Shown: in pieces, positions 19,161 through 21,391 of the stretch
Numbering within the stretch: the first letter of the stretch is position 1
Layout: every line of letters starts with the position of its first letter
DNA from: Coemansia sp. RSA 922
Taxonomy: Eukaryota; Kickxellomycota; Kickxellomycetes; Kickxellales; Kickxellaceae
DNA length: 21,391 bases
Direction: 5' to 3'
Assembly: GCA_027577415.1 (NCBI GenBank)
Contig: JANBQS010000312.1
Coordinates: forward strand, 1 to 21,391
Notes under the pieces: generated by a model
The model's database searches: none
What the model saw: only the letters and a program-made list of their open reading frames with translations
Told to the model about the DNA's origin: nothing
Made by a program: the position numbers and the translations under genes

Positions 19161-19176
19161 TGCCCCTTTTATTCTG
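19161..19176 (-). promoter_or_regulatory. Probable TATA element of the F-box gene
   Basis: The minus strand reads GAATAAAAGGGGCA about 130-145 bp upstream of the chosen ATG at 19029. The order AAAAG then GGGGCAT resembles the promoter of the small gene at 19832 (TATAAAAAGAGG...GGGGCATG). Confidence 0.4.
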
Positions 19177-19280
19177 TTTTTTTGGCTGCTTTTCCAAGGA
19201 GACTTTGACAATGTCTAGCCAAAGAGGCAAAGGAGAAAAAGGGAGGCAAGGCCTTATTACAGATTTTATAGAGATTTTTA

Positions 19281-19331
19281 TTTCTCACTGAGGAAGTATC
19301 TCCAGCTGGTGCACCTAGTGTGCTACCTAGC
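19281..19331. repeat. Diverged direct repeat, copy 2 (5' of the F-box gene)
   Basis: Partner of 17175-17225, described there. This copy lies between the F-box promoter and the 3' end of the first small duplicated gene. Confidence 0.45.
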
Positions 19332-19419
19332 CTTTAAATGCTCCTCGAACAATATTTGACTAAAGCATATTACTAAATGTCCTCTGACGAGAACCCTACC
19401 TTAGTGGGCCCATTGCTTG

Positions 19420-19442
19420 CATGTGTGCTCGAGTGCTGCCCT
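19420..19442. promoter_or_regulatory. 23-bp perfectly conserved 3' element, copy 1
   Basis: catgtgtgctcgagtgctgccct is identical at 20985-21007, while flanking non-coding sequence between the copies has several differences per 20 bases. It lies about 130 bp beyond the stop of the small gene, in the expected 3' UTR or just past it. Function unknown. Confidence 0.4.
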
Positions 19443-19574
19443 GTGCAATTTCAACAAAATGAGGTTTTATTATTGCAAAAATAAATTTTCCTTAGCATTT
19501 GAAATTAAAGACACTTAAGTTTGGGGTTTATAATTAATAGACCACAAATAATATCCTCAATTTCGATCTTCCAT

Positions 19575-19832
19575 TTAGGCAATCTTATTAACTATAGTGT
19601 AATAAATAATTCCACCATGTGCAAATGCCTCTTCATTGCTAAGCACTTTCCCTTCTTCATTAGGCAGTTTGTCATAGAATGTAACAGTAACATCGGGATT
19701 ATGATTTTCCTCATCTTCATAACGAATTACAGTGTTCTTAAAGGACTCCAGGAACTCAACCTTCTCCACTTCTAAGCCCTTCATATTCCAATATCCATCT
19801 CCATTTGCATGTATCAGTTCCATAGTTGGCAT
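19575..19832 (-). CDS. Small acidic orphan protein, copy 1, 85 aa
   Basis: This is one of two diverged copies in the window; 55 of 85 residues are identical to the copy at 21112-21387. I do not recognise the family. The most conserved block is VTVTF.DKLPNE.GKVL.NEEAFAHGG, with a mixed beta/loop look and no signal peptide, Cys or membrane segment. The start at 19832 is fixed by alignment of the two copies (MPTMEL and MKTIEL). Copy 1 ends NKIA-stop where copy 2 reads NEVAYKEDRM: TAC has become TAA at 19577-19575, removing six residues, and a remnant MEDRN follows in frame to a TGA. A good TATA box lies about 75-85 bp upstream. Intact frame and shared block argue that both are functional genes. 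Confidence 0.7.
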   Translation of the reverse strand: MPTMELIHANGDGYWNMKGLEVEKVEFLESFKNTVIRYEDEENHNPDVTVTFYDKLPNEEGKVLSNEEAFAHGGIIYYTIVNKIA

Positions 19833-19906
19833 AGTTGAAGCAAGTAATTATATAGGGGTGGAAGAAAATGTGTGGAGGATACAAAAGAGCAAGACATGCC
19901 CCTCAC

Positions 19907-19918
19907 CTCTTTTTATAG
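19907..19918 (-). promoter_or_regulatory. TATA box of small orphan gene copy 1
   Basis: The minus strand reads TATAAAAAGAGG about 75-85 bp upstream of the ATG at 19832, followed by GGGGCATG. This supports real transcription of copy 1. Confidence 0.6.
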
Positions 19919-20120
19919 TGTAATTCAAAGACTATTCTTTGTTTTTTTTTCTTACTTGGCAGCCATGTGCATTGTGTAATAATTGCGAGTGCCACGTAAT
20001 AATGACAGATATACATGTCAGAGATGTCAGCTGATTTGTGTCTCATATTACATCATTGCTTTAACATTGAAATGAAAAGGAAAAAACAAAGACATTCTGT
20101 TTGATTAGCTAGATTAGGTG

Positions 20121-20490
20121 ATGCGGATCCAGAGGCCTGCAGGAGCAGGCACAATATTTACAAGATTGACGTTCAATGTTTCTATGTTTTCTCTTTTATC
20201 CTTTATGGCCTCAATTTATTTATTCATACTCATATATCTATTTATTAGTCTATACACACTTTGTATGTCAAACCATTTACTGGTTCTCACCTTTCTTTTA
20301 CAGACACAGCCAAAGCCTAAAGAATATCCAGCAGTCTGCAAGAGATGATCCCAAAAAAGCCATAGTTGTGGATGCCAGGAAGCACAAAATCGCAGCCTGT
20401 CAGTATGTGAAGGATGTCAGGCAGTGTGGAAGGAACCTGCTCAATGCACTGAAAAAGGGTTATCAGTCCTTGAGCAAAGGGCAAGGATGA
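20121..20490 (+). CDS. Weak two-exon gene candidate, 78 aa
   Basis: The C-terminal part is a plausible exon: a strong acceptor (ctttcttttacag, AG at 20302-20303) leads into an open frame from 20304 to a stop at 20490. It is Lys-rich, with DDPKKAIVVDARKHKIAAC and YVKDVRQCGRNLLNALKKG. AATAAA signals follow near 20570-20590. A compatible first exon is an ATG at 20121 to 20170 with donor GAC|GTTCAATG, giving a 133-nt intron and 78 residues. The first 17 residues (MRIQRPAGAGTIFTRLT) recall the N terminus of ribosomal protein uL2 (Rpl8), but the rest does not, so this may be chance or a relic. The donor is poor. No family is recognised. Confidence 0.3.
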
Positions 20491-20636
20491 GGATGGAGAT
20501 GAGTGTAGATGTGTATGCGAGTTGTTAGTGGCTAATGCCTAAGTTCACCAGTCCTTACATCTTTGTATTTAAATAAATAAAAAGCAATAAAGATAAAAGT
20601 GATTACTTGACTACTCTACGGCTGCTGGTGCGCAGG

Positions 20637-20695
20637 CCCTTATATAGCAGTAACTGGTCCATGGGAACAGTAACGGCGCTACTACTTGTGATTGG
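20637..20695 (-). promoter_or_regulatory. Orphan minus-strand promoter-like patch (CCAAT + TATA)
   Basis: In a GC-richer island the minus strand carries CCAAT (20695-20691) and, 45 bp further on, TATATAAGGG (20646-20637), a good core-promoter arrangement. No minus-strand coding frame follows within several hundred bases; the next feature is the 20121-20490 candidate on the other strand. It may be a relic promoter, drive a non-coding RNA, or be coincidence. Confidence 0.35.
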
Positions 20696-20807
20696 GTGCC
20701 GCTGATCATAGCCATAGGAATTAAGCCAAAACAAACTGTCAGATTTTGCCGCTGAGCGTCGAAATCCTACAATGAGGGTGAGGATGAGAACCCTTCCTCA
20801 GTGGGCT

Positions 20808-20970
20808 TGTAATACTAAAAGGTATAATTCAATAAAATAAAGAGAAGATAAAGAGTTCTATTCTGTAAACAATAATAAACTCTTTTATATAACATTACTA
20901 TACTGTGGTCTAAGCTGAAACCCTTGTCCTGGACTACCAATTAGGTATTCATGATTAGTTCTGCATGACA
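20808..20970. mobile_element. Small solo LTR-like element, copy B (163 bp) with perfect target duplication
   Basis: Starts TGTAATACTA and ends TGCATGACA, so TG...CA termini with short inverted ends (TGTAAT/ATGACA). It is flanked by perfect 5-bp direct repeats gggct (20803-20807 and 20971-20975). It aligns with copy A at 694-854 along its whole length, including the AATAAAATAAAGAGAAGATAAAG block. The duplicated segment at 19386-19832 shows the unoccupied site (agtgggcccattg). A 5-bp duplication and TG/CA ends are typical of LTR retrotransposons. No internal genes remain. Confidence 0.9.
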
Positions 20971-20984
20971 GGGCTCATTGCTTT

Positions 20985-21007
20985 CATGTGTGCTCGAGTG
21001 CTGCCCT
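20985..21007. promoter_or_regulatory. 23-bp perfectly conserved 3' element, copy 2
   Basis: Identical to 19420-19442. It lies about 105-127 bp beyond the stop of the small gene copy 2. Confidence 0.4.
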
Positions 21008-21111
21008 ACCCAATCTCAATAAAATGAGATTTTGCAAAAAAAAATTGCACAGGATTTGGAATCAAAGACACAAGTTTGGTTTTTACAATTAATAGGCCAC
21101 AAATAATATCC

Positions 21112-21387
21112 TCACATTCGATCTTCCTTGTAGGCAACCTCATTAACTACAGTGAAATACATAACTCCACCATGTGCAAATGCCTCTTCATTGGTAAGCA
21201 CTTTCCCTCCTTCATTAGGAAGTTTGTCATGGAATGTAACAGTTACATTGGGATTCTTCTTCTTCTCTTTTTCATAATAAATAATAGAGTTCCTAAAGGC
21301 CTCTAGGTGCTCAGCATCCTCTACTTCAAAGTTTTTCATGTTCCACAATCCATCTCCATCTACTTGTATCAGTTCAATAGTTTTCAT
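21112..21387 (-). CDS. Small acidic orphan protein, copy 2, 91 aa
   Basis: Paralogue of 19575-19832 with 55 identical residues over the shared 85. It keeps the longer C terminus ending AYKEDRM. The block NPNVTVTFHDKLPNEGGKVL, then NEEAFAHGG, is conserved. A Lys-rich patch (YEKEKKKNP) replaces the Glu/His-rich patch of copy 1, so charge has shifted. No signal peptide or membrane segment is seen. Its 3' region is split by an LTR (20808-20970), so its transcript end may differ from copy 1. The function of the family is unknown. Confidence 0.7.
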   Translation of the reverse strand: MKTIELIQVDGDGLWNMKNFEVEDAEHLEAFRNSIIYYEKEKKKNPNVTVTFHDKLPNEGGKVLTNEEAFAHGGVMYFTVVNEVAYKEDRM

Positions 21388-21391
21388 AGTT

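Larger units (their letters stand above)
19386..19832 (-). repeat. Segmental duplication, copy 1 (small gene plus 3' region)
   Basis: This segment aligns with 20783-21387 through the coding sequence and about 190 bp of 3' sequence. The match ends near gacgagaaccctaccttagtgggc at the low-coordinate side. Copy 1 lacks the LTR found in copy 2. High-coordinate limits of the duplication cannot be seen because copy 2 runs to the window edge. Confidence 0.85.
20783..21387 (-). repeat. Segmental duplication, copy 2, interrupted by an LTR
   Basis: Partner of 19386-19832. It contains the second small gene and its 3' region. The alignment is continuous except for 20808-20975, which is a 163-bp LTR plus one copy of its 5-bp target duplication. 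The window ends just upstream of this gene's ATG, so its promoter is not visible. Confidence 0.85.

Noticed and set aside
19030..19230. N-terminal extension of the F-box protein from an ATG at 19230
   Set aside because: The extra 67 residues are low-complexity and hydrophobic, precede the F-box, and would place the TATA-like element inside the coding region.

Overview
The window looks like nuclear DNA of an early-diverging fungus. The Kickxellomycotina (Coemansia and relatives) would fit, but this placement is inference from gene style and was not tested. The signs are short GT-AG introns of about 80 nt, TATA/CCAAT promoters, A/T-rich spacers, and eukaryote-only gene families: a Nic96/Nup93 nucleoporin, a KDM3-type JmjC demethylase, a UVRAG/Vps38/Atg14-family subunit, an RGS-domain protein and an F-box protein. 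Nearly every gene is on the minus strand.

The window has a GC-rich core (about 2.8-17.0 kb) between two AT-rich flanks. The core holds, from high to low coordinate: a two-exon UVRAG/Vps38/Atg14-like gene (15911-16991), a two-exon KDM3-like histone demethylase (11319-15730), an intronless NIC96 (8539-11172), and a very large RGS-domain protein with five copies of a short basic-[LI]xx[FLM][FL]G motif (2801-7894). These are housekeeping or regulatory genes with no obvious shared pathway: autophagy/endosomal PI3-kinase, chromatin, nuclear pore and G-protein signalling.

The left flank (1-2.8 kb) begins with a pyrimidine-rich degenerate satellite whose G-rich strand repeatedly carries the telomere-like GGGGTTAG. 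It then holds a probable broken coding fragment, a small solo LTR (694-854), a possible terminal exon, and one unrecognised 134-residue gene.

The right flank (17.0-21.4 kb) holds an F-box gene (17356-19029) and two diverged copies of an unrecognised acidic gene of 85-91 codons (19575-19832 and 21112-21387) with their 3' regions. Between the copies lie a weak two-exon gene candidate on the plus strand and an orphan promoter-like patch. A second solo LTR of the same family (20808-20970) sits in the 3' region of copy 2. It is bounded by a perfect 5-bp target duplication, and copy 1 preserves the matching empty site, so the insertion can be ordered after the duplication.

The most noteworthy items are the LTR pair with its natural empty site, the duplicated orphan gene family with a 23-bp perfectly conserved 3' element, the repeated motif array in the RGS protein, and the inferred intron that joins two separate frames into one KDM3-like protein.
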